Below the pieces are notes generated by a model that saw nothing but the letters and a program-made list of their open reading frames with translations, searched no databases and had not been told where the DNA came from. Position numbers and translations under genes: made by a program. Below are positions 53,722 to 62,388 of a stretch of DNA of 64,000 nt, one piece after another (within the stretch, counting starts at the first letter, position 1; each line of letters opens with the position of its first letter). Source of the DNA: Nitratireductor thuwali (GTDB lineage Bacteria; Pseudomonadota; Alphaproteobacteria; Rhizobiales; Rhizobiaceae). The stretch covers positions 1 to 64,000 of the forward strand of contig NZ_CP030943.1 of assembly GCF_036621415.1 (NCBI RefSeq). The letters are read 5' to 3'.

Positions 53722-54569
53722 TCACGGTCTTCGGAGCCACGGGCACCACCGGCGCGCCACTGGTCGAAGCGCTTCTCACCAGGGGCGCGAAGCTGCGTGC
53801 CGTCACCGGCCAGCCTGCGAAGGCTGCGGCGTTGGTGGCGAAGGGTTGCGATGCCGCCGTGGCGGATTTCGGCGACCGCGACGCTTTGGAACGCGCCTGC
53901 CAAGGAGCGGAGAAGGCCTATCTCGTGACGCCGCCGCATCAGGACATGCGCCGCTGGCCAATGCCATCGCCGCGGCCAAGGCGGCGGGCGTGCGACATGT
54001 GGTCATGTCCACCGGACTCGGTGCTTCGCCCAGGGCGCGGCTGACCTTCGGCATGTGGCATTCCGAAAGCCAGGAACTGCTGAAGGACAGCGGCATGGAC
54101 TGGACCTTGGTTCAGCCCACCTATTTCATGCAAAACCTTCTGTGGCAGGCTGAAAACATCGTCCTCCGATGGCGTCTATTATGACGATCTGGGTGGGCCG
54201 GTGGCGTGGGTCGACGCCCGTGACATCGCCGATGTGGCGGTCGAGGCGCTGCTTGGCGCGGGCCATGCTGGCAAGGCCTATGGCCTGACGGGCGCGGAGG
54301 CGTTGACCGGCGAGGAGATCGCCTCTCTCCTCAGCGAGGCGACAGGCCGCGCGGTGACATGCGCCTCCTTGCCGCCGAATCAGGCCAAGGCGCACATGAT
54401 TGCGAACGGCATGCACCCCGACGTCGCCGCCGCCATGGTGGAGTTGGCCTCGCTCGCAGCCAAGGGCTATCTCGCCGGCATTGAGACCACGGTCAGCGAG
54501 GTGCTCGGCCGCCCGGCGCGCCGCTTCCGCGACTTTGTGGCCGGGAACAGGCATGCCTACGTCGGATAA
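53718..54569 (+). pseudogene. NmrA-like NAD(P)-binding protein with two frameshifts
   Basis: Starts in ATGA overlap with the ligase: MITVFGATGTTGAPLVEALL and KAYLVTPPHQDM in frame one. Near 53948 the coding moves to another frame (LANAIAAAKAAGVRHVVMST, SGMDWTLVQPTYFMQNL), and near 54165 an extra C moves it back (SDGVYYDDLGGPVAWVDARD onward, then ARRFRDFVAGNRHAYVG). Restored length about 284 residues with a normal C-terminus. Two single-base indels; decay or read errors. Confidence 0.85.
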
Positions 54570-55293
54570 GGCGGCGCCCGGGCCGCTTTATCTCGAGCTC
54601 GCGCCGCCGGCCGGGGCCCCCGCCCAGATCGACCATTTCTTCGTCTACTGCGATTGCGGCCTCTTGTCGGGTCCCGGCACCGGCCGCTTCGCCACCGATC
54701 TCTTTACGCTTTCCCTGACGCTGCGCGGCGGAGCCGATCGCGGCCCCCGCCCGCGCCTCGACCTCGCACCGCCCCGCCTCGCCTTCAGCCCGCGCCGCGC
54801 GCCCTTCGAGGGCGCGATCGCCGGAATGCGCCTCGACGCCGCGCCCCACCTTCTCCCCTCCGAAGGTAAACTGGACGCGCTGACCCTTGCTCTTCTGGCA
54901 ATGGCGGGGAAGGGTGAGGCCTGGGCGCCGCTTGTTGCGGCACTCGACCAGCTCGCCTGCGACCTGATCTTCTCCGGCAGCCACTCCGCCGCCGCCAGCG
55001 CGCGAAGTGAACGGCGTTGCGTCCGCGCGGTCACCGGCATGTCGCGACGGCGGCTCGCCGCCACCCGGCGTTTCCGGACCCTGCTGGACGGCCTTGCTGC
55101 GCGCGATCAGGCGTTAAGCGAACTGGCGCTCGATGTAGGATACTACGACCAGTCGCACATGTCGGCCGCCTGCCGCGCCTTCGCCGGCGCCCCACCGGGC
55201 GTGCTCCGCCGCCTTGCCCGCGCGCGGCCCTCTGGCCGTTTCTTCCAAGATCAGGGACTCGAAACCCGCCTAAGACTGGTCATCGATCCCTGA
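54553..55293 (+). CDS. AraC-family transcriptional regulator
   Basis: 246-residue protein with an AraC/XylS-type DNA-binding domain at the C-terminus: the second helix-turn-helix reads LSELALDVGYYDQSHMSAAC followed by RAFAGAPPGVLRRLAR, typical of the family. The N-terminal ~130 residues are Pro/Ala/Arg-rich and not recognised. ATG 54553 overlaps the end of the broken NmrA-like gene. It may have regulated the NmrA/thioesterase/ligase neighbourhood. Intact frame although both neighbours are disrupted. Confidence 0.8.
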   Translation: MPTSDKAAPGPLYLELAPPAGAPAQIDHFFVYCDCGLLSGPGTGRFATDLFTLSLTLRGGADRGPRPRLDLAPPRLAFSPRRAPFEGAIAGMRLDAAPHLLPSEGKLDALTLALLAMAGKGEAWAPLVAALDQLACDLIFSGSHSAAASARSERRCVRAVTGMSRRRLAATRRFRTLLDGLAARDQALSELALDVGYYDQSHMSAACRAFAGAPPGVLRRLARARPSGRFFQDQGLETRLRLVIDP

Positions 55294-55310
55294 CGAGGAG
55301 GAGACAGGCC

Positions 55311-55873
55311 ATGCCCGGTTTCGAGCCGAAGAACCCCGATTTCGACGCACGCGTGCGCGACAGTTTCGGACGCCAGAAGGTGATGCACACGCTGGGCATC
55401 ACCATTGCCGACCTGTCGCCCGGGCGCATCGTTCTGGAGATGGCGCACAACGACGTGCTGACCCAGCAGCACGGCTTCGTTCACGCCGGCATCGTCTCGA
55501 CAGCGCTCGACAGCGCTTGCGGCTACGCCGCCTTTTCGCTGATGCCGGCCGAAGCGGCGGTGCTGACCGTGGAGTTCAAAATCAACCTCCTCAACCCAGC
55601 CGACGGCGAGCGCTTCCGCTTCCAGGCCGAGGTGGTCAAGCCGGGTAGCACCCTCACATCTGCGAGGCGCGCGCCCATACGCTGAAGGGCGAGGCGGAGA
55701 AGCTGGTCGCGACGATGACCGGTACGCTGATGGCGCTGTTTCGGACGGACGGGTGTCAGCGGATAGGCGCAGTCGAGGCAGGCCTCAGCTGGCCTCGCGC
55801 TCGATCCAGGTCTCCAGGACGTGGCGCTGGATCTTGCCGCTGGTCGAGCGCGGGAAGTCTTCGCAAGCGATGA
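55311..55873 (+). pseudogene. PaaI-type thioesterase, frameshifted near its C-terminus
   Basis: Starts MPGFEPKNPDFDARVRDSF behind GAGGAGA, with the HGG-type segment QQHGFVHAGIVSTALDSACG and VEFKINLLNPADGERFRFQ. One base is lost or gained near 55655, so the original frame stops at 55685. The family C-terminus ICEARAHTLKGEAEKLVATM lies in a neighbouring frame, which runs on to a stop at 55873, beyond the usual end (about 55750). So both the frame and possibly the natural stop are lost. Confidence 0.78.
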
Positions 55874-56100
55874 AGCGGATCTCGCGTGGCCGCTTATAGC
55901 CGGCCAGTTGCTCGCGGCAAAGCCGCATCAGCTCGTCGGCATCGGGGCCGTCGACGTGCCGTGCCACGAAGGCCACCGGGCGTTCGCCCCAGCGCAGGTC
56001 CCCGGCCTTTACGACGGCGGCATCGATCACCTGCGGATGCGCCAGCAGCACCCGCTCGATTTCGGCCGGATAGACGTTCTCGCCGTCCACGGCGAGAGGC
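55785..56100 (-). pseudogene. C-terminal fragment of an AMP-forming acyl-CoA synthetase
   Basis: About 101 residues matching the C-terminal domain of fatty-acyl-CoA ligases: DGENVYPAEIERVLLAHPQV, then RPREIRFIACEDFPRSTSGK with the catalytic Lys, and IQRHVLETW. Similarity stops abruptly near 56095; upstream sequence (56101-56268) has no adenylation domain and no recognisable gene. The gene is missing about 80 percent of its length, so a deletion or recombination end lies here. Confidence 0.85.
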
Positions 56101-56268
56101 TCTTATGAGGATCCGCCTGGAGTGGCCGACTTCTCGATTTACGGCTACATAGCCCTCGGATTGCAACCCCAGGATTGCTGTCCACTCGAACCGCAGTGCG
56201 ATGGTCGATACCCGAAAGCGCTATTCGGCTGGGCTTCGGGCCGCCAGCAGCCCCTGTCAGGCACCGGA

Positions 56269-57435
56269 TCAGAACGCACCGACGCCGGTGAGGTTGCGTC
56301 CGATCACCAGCTTCTGGATTTCCGTGGTGCCATCGGGGATCGGCATCACCTTGGCATTGCGGAAGTGCCGTTCTACCGGGAATTCCTTGGTGATCCCGTT
56401 ACCGCCGTGGATTTGCACCGCCTTCCCGGTGATCTCAACAGCCATCTCTGTGGCGTACCACTTTGCCATCGAGGTCTGAGTGTCGCAGCGGACGCCAAGA
56501 TCAAGAAGCTTCAACCCGCGCTGGCAGAGAAGCCGAGCAGCGTCGAGCTGGGTGGCCATGTCGGCCAGGTAGCCCTGGATCAACTGATGCCCGGCGATCG
56601 GCTTGCCGTGCTGGTGGCGGTCCTTCGCATAGGTCACCGCGCATTCCAGAGCCGCCTGGCCGATCCCGATGCTGGTGAGGCCTACGAAGACTCGCGCGCT
56701 CTCGAACAACTTCAGTGTTTGGAAGAGCCCACTGCCCGGCTGGCCCAGCACGTGGTCCGAAGTGGTTTCGGCGCGGTCGAAGAAGAGTTCGCAAGTCGAG
56801 GCGCCCACCAGGCCCAGCTTGCGCAGTTCGCGGCTTTCGTACTTGCCGGCGTCGCGGTCAACGATCACCATCGATATACCGCCGTCCAGATTGCAGACCA
56901 CGATGGCGAAATCCGACTGTGCACCGTTCGAGATCCACAACTTTTGACCACTGATGAAGATTTTTTCGCCCTCGCGCGTGCCCCGACACTTCACCTCGCG
57001 TACGTTCGAGCCCACCTCTGGCTCGGAGATGCAGGTGCAGGCGATGCGCTCGCTGCGCAGAAGCGGCTTTAGATAAATCTCCTTCTGCTCGGGACTGCCC
57101 AGAAGGCTGAGGGCGAAGGCGGCATGGCCCTGGATCAGAACGGCGATCGCCAGGTCGGGCCAGATGCGCGCCAGTTCCTCATACAGAATACCGTAGCTCA
57201 TCCGGTCCATGCCTGCGCCGCCATCTTCCTCGGGGATCAAGCCGCTGATCAGTCCGAACTCTTCGACCTTGGCGAACAAGCCTTTCAGCGTGTCCGCGTC
57301 CGGCGGATGGCCCAGAGCTTCGTATTTCTCCGTCAGCGGGGCGAATTCGGCCCCGGCCATCTTGCGGAAGTTCTCCAGCAACATGCGCTGGTCGTCGGTA
57401 TAGATTGCCTGAGCGGCGGCGATCACGTTTTCCAT
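56269..57435 (-). CDS. Acyl-CoA dehydrogenase
   Basis: 388-residue ACAD. Motifs: CISEPEVGSNVREVKCRG, ISGQKLWISNGAQSDFAIVV, and the C-terminal IHGGNGITKEFPVERHFRNA with Glu in the medium-chain-type catalytic position. Its promoter region is only the 15-bp gap to the thiolase stop, so it is cotranscribed with the thiolase and crotonase upstream. No operator palindrome precedes this operon, which may have a different regulator from the first 51 kb. Confidence 0.9.
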   Translation of the reverse strand: MENVIAAAQAIYTDDQRMLLENFRKMAGAEFAPLTEKYEALGHPPDADTLKGLFAKVEEFGLISGLIPEEDGGAGMDRMSYGILYEELARIWPDLAIAVLIQGHAAFALSLLGSPEQKEIYLKPLLRSERIACTCISEPEVGSNVREVKCRGTREGEKIFISGQKLWISNGAQSDFAIVVCNLDGGISMVIVDRDAGKYESRELRKLGLVGASTCELFFDRAETTSDHVLGQPGSGLFQTLKLFESARVFVGLTSIGIGQAALECAVTYAKDRHQHGKPIAGHQLIQGYLADMATQLDAARLLCQRGLKLLDLGVRCDTQTSMAKWYATEMAVEITGKAVQIHGGNGITKEFPVERHFRNAKVMPIPDGTTEIQKLVIGRNLTGVGAF

Positions 57436-57450
57436 TGTTGTCTACCTGTG

Positions 57451-58689
57451 TTAGCGGCCCAGAATGGTGACGCAGGCGGTGGCTTCCTCGACTCCGTGCA
57501 ATCCGCCACCGTTTTCGGCGATTGCGTTCTGCGCGCCCTCGACCTGACGCGCGCCGGCCTCCCCGCGCAGCTGCGTGACCAGTTCGAAAATCTGCCCGAT
57601 CCCGGTGGCCCCGACCGGGTGGCCCTTGGATTCGAGCCCCCCCGAGGGGTTCACCGGGATGCGCCCGCCGATCTTCGTCTCGCCGCGCAGGCTGGCCGGG
57701 CCGCCCTCTCCGAATTCGACAAACCCGAGGTTCTCGATCTGGATAACTTCGCCCACGGCGGTTGCGTCATGCACCTCGGCAACGGACATGTCCTCCGGGC
57801 CAAGTCCGGCCTGTTCATAGGCCTGAAGCGCGGCAAGGCGGGTCAGGTGGTTCTTGAAGTCCTCGGGCGGACGGTCGGTGCCGGACCGCAGGATCGCCGC
57901 CTTGACCTTGATCGCACGCGCTGGATCGAGACCCAGCCGCTTGAGTCCCTCGCCGGTGCACAGCAGGGCTGCCGCCGCGCCATCGGAGATCGGGGCGCAC
58001 ATCGGCAGGGTCAGCGGGTAGGAAATGGGCGGCGCGGCCAGAACCTGTTCAATGCTCATGGAATCACGGTACTGGGCCAGCGGGTTATGCGCGGAATGCG
58101 CATGGTTCTTTGCGGCGACGGCGGCGAATTGTTCCTGCGTTGTGCCGAAGGTCTTCATGTGCAGCCGCGCGAAGCCGGCATAGACATCCATGAACACGCT
58201 GTAAGGCTTGGGCGATTTCGAGCCTTCGGGTTCCTCGACCCCAGCGCCCAGATCGGCCAGGCGCTGCGCGACCTCTTCGCCGTTGCTAACATCCCAGCCG
58301 CTGTCGAAGGCCGAGAACATCAGCGCCCGGTCGTCGGAATACATCTTCTCGGCGCCGACCGCGAGGCAGCAATCGCCATTGGCCGCCTTGAGGAAGTCGA
58401 TCGCCAGCTTGAACGCGGTCGAGGCGCTGGCACAGGCATTCTCGACGTTGACGACCGGGATACCCTGGATACCCATCTCGCGTAGCGCGATCTCGCCGCG
58501 GATCATGTGCTGGCGTTCCATGTGGCCTTGGACGGCGTTGGAGAAGAAGGCGCCCTCGATCCGGTTGGCCGCGAGCCCGGCATCTTCGAGCGCCGCATTG
58601 ACGGCTTCGCACGTCATGTCCTTGACCGACTTGTCGCGGAACTTTCCGAACGGCGTCATCCCGACGCCAACCACGTAAATATCCTGCAT
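57451..58689 (-). CDS. SCP2-type thiolase (acetyl-CoA acyltransferase-like)
   Basis: 412-residue thiolase homologue. The nucleophile Cys is present in VVNVENACASASTAFKLAID (about residue 88), with C-terminal VAEVHDATAVGEVIQIENLG and GGLESKGHPVGATGIGQIF containing the His and second active-site region. It should cleave a 3-ketoacyl-CoA thiolytically. ATG 58689 (MQDIYVVG) is preferred to longer frames. It lies 17 bp after the crotonase and 15 bp before the ACAD. No DUF35 partner is adjacent, unlike the Cys-less homologue at 3718-4869. Confidence 0.9.
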   Translation of the reverse strand: MQDIYVVGVGMTPFGKFRDKSVKDMTCEAVNAALEDAGLAANRIEGAFFSNAVQGHMERQHMIRGEIALREMGIQGIPVVNVENACASASTAFKLAIDFLKAANGDCCLAVGAEKMYSDDRALMFSAFDSGWDVSNGEEVAQRLADLGAGVEEPEGSKSPKPYSVFMDVYAGFARLHMKTFGTTQEQFAAVAAKNHAHSAHNPLAQYRDSMSIEQVLAAPPISYPLTLPMCAPISDGAAAALLCTGEGLKRLGLDPARAIKVKAAILRSGTDRPPEDFKNHLTRLAALQAYEQAGLGPEDMSVAEVHDATAVGEVIQIENLGFVEFGEGGPASLRGETKIGGRIPVNPSGGLESKGHPVGATGIGQIFELVTQLRGEAGARQVEGAQNAIAENGGGLHGVEEATACVTILGR

Positions 58690-58706
58690 CGTACTTCCCT
58701 CCGGGC

Positions 58707-59498
58707 TCAGTAGCCCCTGAATTGCGGTTTGCGTTTCTCGGCAAAGGCCGCGAGCCCTTCCCGGATGTCCCACGAGCGCATGTGCGCACGCAGGTTCAGC
58801 ATTTCCTCGGCCAGGGCGGCGGGCTCGTCCACGTTCATCGCCCGGTTCGCCACGGCCTTCATCCGCCGCAGCACGGCGGGGCTCTTCTCGGCAAGTTTGT
58901 CAGTGAAGGCCTGCACCGTGTCGCGTAGCTCGTCATCGGGCACGACCTTGTTCACAAGCCCCCAGTCCATCATCTCGCGGGCCGAGACGTGTTCGCCCGA
59001 GAACAAGAGGTACTTGGCGCGGTTGAGCCCGATCCGGCGCGGCAGAATGGCGGCGCCGCCGGCTCCGGGGAAGACGCCGAAGTTGGAATGGGCGTCGCCG
59101 AGCTTCGCGCTTTCGGCTGCGAACACCAGATCGCAGGCCATCACCATTTCCAGGCCGCCCGCCAGGGTCAGGCCGTTAACCGCGGCGATCACCGGCTTGG
59201 GGCCGCTGCGGATGAGTCCGAAAGCGTGATCCACGCGATCGAGCAGATCCGGCTCGCCCGGCTTCAACTCGGCCTCGCTCACCTCCTTGAGATCGGCTCC
59301 GGCGCAGAAGACGCGGCCCGAACCGGTGAGCGCCACCGCGCGCACCTCGTCATCGGTCATCGCCTGGACAAGCGCCCCGGCCATCTCGTCGAGCATCTGC
59401 ATCGACATCGCGTTCATCTGCTCGCTGCGCCGAAAGGTGATCCACTGGGTTTGCCCAACGCGTTTGACCGACACGGTCTTTCGATCTTCAGTCAACAT
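58707..59498 (-). CDS. Crotonase-fold enoyl-CoA hydratase/isomerase
   Basis: 263-residue crotonase. FRRSEQMNAMSMQML near residue 25, oxyanion-hole segments FCAGADLKEVSE and VNGLTLAGGLEMVMACD. The first hydratase Glu is kept (GGLEMV); the second position is His (KLGDAHSNFG), so catalysis may differ from classical hydratase. The tail AFAEKRKPQFRGY is typical. ATG 59498 chosen because the longer frame enters the divergent promoter region. First gene of the minus operon crotonase-thiolase-ACAD, divergent from a CaiB gene. Confidence 0.85.
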   Translation of the reverse strand: MLTEDRKTVSVKRVGQTQWITFRRSEQMNAMSMQMLDEMAGALVQAMTDDEVRAVALTGSGRVFCAGADLKEVSEAELKPGEPDLLDRVDHAFGLIRSGPKPVIAAVNGLTLAGGLEMVMACDLVFAAESAKLGDAHSNFGVFPGAGGAAILPRRIGLNRAKYLLFSGEHVSAREMMDWGLVNKVVPDDELRDTVQAFTDKLAEKSPAVLRRMKAVANRAMNVDEPAALAEEMLNLRAHMRSWDIREGLAAFAEKRKPQFRGY

Positions 59499-59608
59499 AA
59501 CCTCCTGAAGACATTGCAAAAAATGGTGATTTTTGGGGTTGATCTCCGGCGCCGCGCGCGGTGGAATGAGGGGCCCGCACGCGGGCGGAACAAGGATGGG
59601 AGGCGGCG

Positions 59609-60712
59609 ATGAGCAACGCACCGCTCGAAGGGCTGAGGATCCTGAGTCTGGCCGAGCAGTTTCCGGGGCCCTATGCCACGATGCTGCTGTCGGACATGGG
59701 CGCCGAGGTGATCATGGTGGAGCGGCCGGGCATGGGCGACCCGGCGCGGCAGTTCACGCCGCTGTTCAAGGCGCTGAACCGGGGCAAGAAGAGCGTGGCC
59801 CTGGACCTTAAGGTACCCCAAGAGCTGGGGCGGTTCCGCGGATTGGCCGCGGAGACAGACGTTATCGTTGAGGGGTTTCGCCCCGGCAAGCTCGCCGCTC
59901 TCGGGGCAGGGTTCGAGGAGATGCGCAAGGTCAATCCGCGCCTCGTCTACGTGTCGATCTCGGGATACGGGCAGGACGGGCCCTATCGCGACCGGGCCGG
60001 CCATGATCTGAGCTACGAGGGCGTGGGCGGGCTTCTGGCCGGGCAGGCCAACGCGGGCCTGCCAGGCGAAGTGCCGCGAGTTCCCCTGGCCGATATAGGC
60101 GCGGCACTGTTCGCGGCCATCGCGGTCCTCTCGGCCACGATCTCGGCCCGGCGGACGGGGCGGGGGCGCTACGTGGACGTTTCGATGTCGGATGCCGTGG
60201 TTTCGATGCTCACCGCCTTCCTGGTACCCGAGGCCAACGGCACTCCCCTGGGCAACTTCATCGCCGAGCCGGCCTATGGCGTCTTCACCTGCGGCGACGG
60301 CAAGCTCATAACGCTTTCGATCGCGCATGAGGATTGGTTCTGGCGCCCCTTCTGCGAGGTGATCGGCAGGCCGAAGCTCGCCGGCCTGAAGGGCCGCGAC
60401 CGCGCAGCACGAAAAGACGCGCTGCGCGAGGATATCGCCGCAGTGATCGTCACCCGGGCGCGCGACGCGTGGGGCCTCCTGTTCGACAAGGCCGGCGTGC
60501 CCTGGGGCCCGGTCAACAGCCTGACCGAGACCCTCGCCGATCCGCATGTTCGCGCCCGCGGACTGCTGCGGACCCTGGCGCTGCCGGACGGGGGGAGCGA
60601 GACACATCTGGTTCAGCCTCTGAAGTTCGACGGGTTCGGGAGCAGCCCAAGTAGCCCGGCTCCCGAGCTTGGGGCCGATACCGACGGCGTTCTGGGGCGG
60701 GGCCGCGGATAG
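59609..60712 (+). CDS. CaiB/BaiF family CoA-transferase
   Basis: 367-residue class III CoA-transferase: LRILSLAEQFPGPYATMLLS, VIMVERPGMGDPARQF, VSISGYGQDGPYRDRAGHDL, and Asp at the aligned catalytic position (VSMSDAVV). GGGAGG ribosome site. It is a single plus-strand gene, divergent from the crotonase operon (110-bp gap with a GCCCGC-AC-GCGGGC hairpin at 59573-59586 upstream of the ATG) and convergent with an SDR gene 18 bp after it. Confidence 0.85.
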   Translation: MSNAPLEGLRILSLAEQFPGPYATMLLSDMGAEVIMVERPGMGDPARQFTPLFKALNRGKKSVALDLKVPQELGRFRGLAAETDVIVEGFRPGKLAALGAGFEEMRKVNPRLVYVSISGYGQDGPYRDRAGHDLSYEGVGGLLAGQANAGLPGEVPRVPLADIGAALFAAIAVLSATISARRTGRGRYVDVSMSDAVVSMLTAFLVPEANGTPLGNFIAEPAYGVFTCGDGKLITLSIAHEDWFWRPFCEVIGRPKLAGLKGRDRAARKDALREDIAAVIVTRARDAWGLLFDKAGVPWGPVNSLTETLADPHVRARGLLRTLALPDGGSETHLVQPLKFDGFGSSPSSPAPELGADTDGVLGRGRG

Positions 60713-60730
60713 TGGCCCGCCTTCCCTGGG

Positions 60731-61519
60731 TCAGACCGCAAACGAGTATCCCCCGTTGACCGGATAGGTCTGGCCGGTGATCCAGCTCGCCGCGTCCGAG
60801 CAGAGGAAGAGGATCAGGCCCGCCGGATCCTCCGGTTCACCGAGGCGACGGATCAGGTATTGCGAAAGGACCTTTTTCTCAGCGGCCTCGTCGGGGATCA
60901 GATCGGTCACCGCGGGGGTCCGTGTGCCGCCGAGGGCAACGCAGTTGGCGGTGATCCCGAAGCGGCCGCCGGCTTTGGCGATGGCGCGCATGAAGCCCGC
61001 AGCGCCGGCCTTGGCACCGGAATAGACAGCCAGGTGCGGCTCGCCGACGCGGCCGGCGTCCGAGATCACGGTGACAATCCGACCGTAACCGCCCTTGATC
61101 ATGCCGGGCATGGCGTGGCGGGTGCAGTTGAGCACGCCGTCTAAGTTGGTGGCCAACCAGCGTCGCCACTCGTCGGGACCGGATTCCCAGAAAGGAACCA
61201 AATCGTCGAGGCGCGAGGTCGGGCCTGCATTGCCGGCGTTGTTCACCAGGATGTCGACCCCGCCCAGCGCCTCACGCACCCTGGCGAACGCGCCGCCGAC
61301 GGCCTCGAAATCGGAGACGTCGAAGGCCAGGGGCAGCGCCTTCGCACCGAGCGCCGCTACCTCGGATGCCACCGCTTCGGCGCGGTCGGCGTGGAAATCG
61401 TTGATCACAACGGCGCTGGCGCCGTACTGCGCCAGATAGAGGGCGACCTGGCGCCCCACGCCTTGTCCACCGCCGGTCACCAGCGCTGTCCGTCCCTTGA
61501 GGTCGAGAATGTGTTTCAT
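60731..61519 (-). CDS. SDR oxidoreductase (3-hydroxyacyl-CoA dehydrogenase-like)
   Basis: 262-residue classical SDR. Nucleotide motif VTGGGQGVGRQVALYLAQYG (about 14-33), VNNAGNAGPTSR, Ser in VISDAGRVGEP and YSGAK for YxxxK. The 'SDAGRVG' string is shared with the BadH-like SDR. An NAD(P)-dependent oxidation of a hydroxyacyl-CoA is likely. It lies 15 bp downstream of the second livF, so it is at the end of the second transporter operon, parallel to the SDR at the head of the first. Confidence 0.87.
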   Translation of the reverse strand: MKHILDLKGRTALVTGGGQGVGRQVALYLAQYGASAVVINDFHADRAEAVASEVAALGAKALPLAFDVSDFEAVGGAFARVREALGGVDILVNNAGNAGPTSRLDDLVPFWESGPDEWRRWLATNLDGVLNCTRHAMPGMIKGGYGRIVTVISDAGRVGEPHLAVYSGAKAGAAGFMRAIAKAGGRFGITANCVALGGTRTPAVTDLIPDEAAEKKVLSQYLIRRLGEPEDPAGLILFLCSDAASWITGQTYPVNGGYSFAV

Positions 61520-61534
61520 GCCTCCCCCTGTTCA

Positions 61535-62326
61535 TCATCCGAGCCAGCGCTTGCGCCGGCGGTAGTGCTTGACGTCGCGATAGCTCTTGCGTTCGCCTGA
61601 GGCGGTCACGCCGAGGTAGAATTCCTTCACGTCCTCGTTCTGGGCCAGCTTGTCGGCGCGCCCGTCGAGAACCACCCGGCCGTTCTCCAGCACATAGGCG
61701 TAGTCGGCCAGTCCCAGCCCCGCGGCGCTGTTCTGCTCAACCAAAAAGAAGGTCGTGCCCTCCTCCTTCAGCCGGCTCAGCACCTCGTAGACGTCGTGGA
61801 TCATCAGCGGAGCGAGGCCGAGCGAAGGCTCATCGATGGCGATGATCTTAGGCCGGGCCATCATCGCGCGGCCGATCAGAAGGAGCTGCTGTTCGCCGCC
61901 CGACATGAAGCCCGCCGTGCGGGACTTCAGGTTAGCGAGGCGCGGCATCAGCGTGTAGACGTGATCGAGCCGTCGCTTCAGCTCGGCCCGGTCAGGCACC
62001 ATGTGTCCCCCGACAATCAGGTTCTGCTCCGCTGTCATGTGGCGCAGCACGCGGCGGCCTTCCATCACGTGGATGAGGCCGCGCCGCACAACCTCCGAAG
62101 CTTCCAGGTTATGGATCGGAGTGCCCTCGAGGGTGATCGCTCCGGCCGACACCTTTCCGTCTTCGGATTTCAGCGTGCCCGAGATTGCCTTGAGGATCGT
62201 GCTCTTGCCGGCGCCGTTGCCGCCAAGGAGCGCGACGCACTGCCCTTCCCGAAGGCTGAGGGAAACGCCCTTCAGCGCAAGGATGACATCGGAATAGGTA
62301 ACCTCTACATTGTGAAGTTCCAGCAT
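61535..62326 (-). CDS. livF: ABC transporter ATP-binding protein LivF (second transporter)
   Basis: 263-residue LivF-type ATPase: Walker A GGNGAGKSTILKAI (about 34-47), signature MSGGEQQLLLIGRAM, Walker B IIAIDEPSLGLAP. C-terminal tail DVKHYRRRKRWLG resembles the LivF at 13913-14731, marking both as the same subfamily. It is 62 bp downstream of its binding-protein gene. The rest of the transporter continues beyond the right edge. Confidence 0.92.
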   Translation of the reverse strand: MLELHNVEVTYSDVILALKGVSLSLREGQCVALLGGNGAGKSTILKAISGTLKSEDGKVSAGAITLEGTPIHNLEASEVVRRGLIHVMEGRRVLRHMTAEQNLIVGGHMVPDRAELKRRLDHVYTLMPRLANLKSRTAGFMSGGEQQLLLIGRAMMARPKIIAIDEPSLGLAPLMIHDVYEVLSRLKEEGTTFFLVEQNSAAGLGLADYAYVLENGRVVLDGRADKLAQNEDVKEFYLGVTASGERKSYRDVKHYRRRKRWLG

Positions 62327-62388
62327 CGGCCGCCTGCCCCGTTCTTAGGATAAGGCCGGGCACCACGAGCGGCGGTGCCAGGCAGGTC

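Noticed and set aside
57436..57453. TCTACCTGTGTTAGC upstream of the ACAD at 57435 as a tenth operator
   Set aside because: Spacing and arms do not match (centre of 1 instead of 2, mismatched left arm), and it overlaps the thiolase stop inside an operon rather than a promoter gap.
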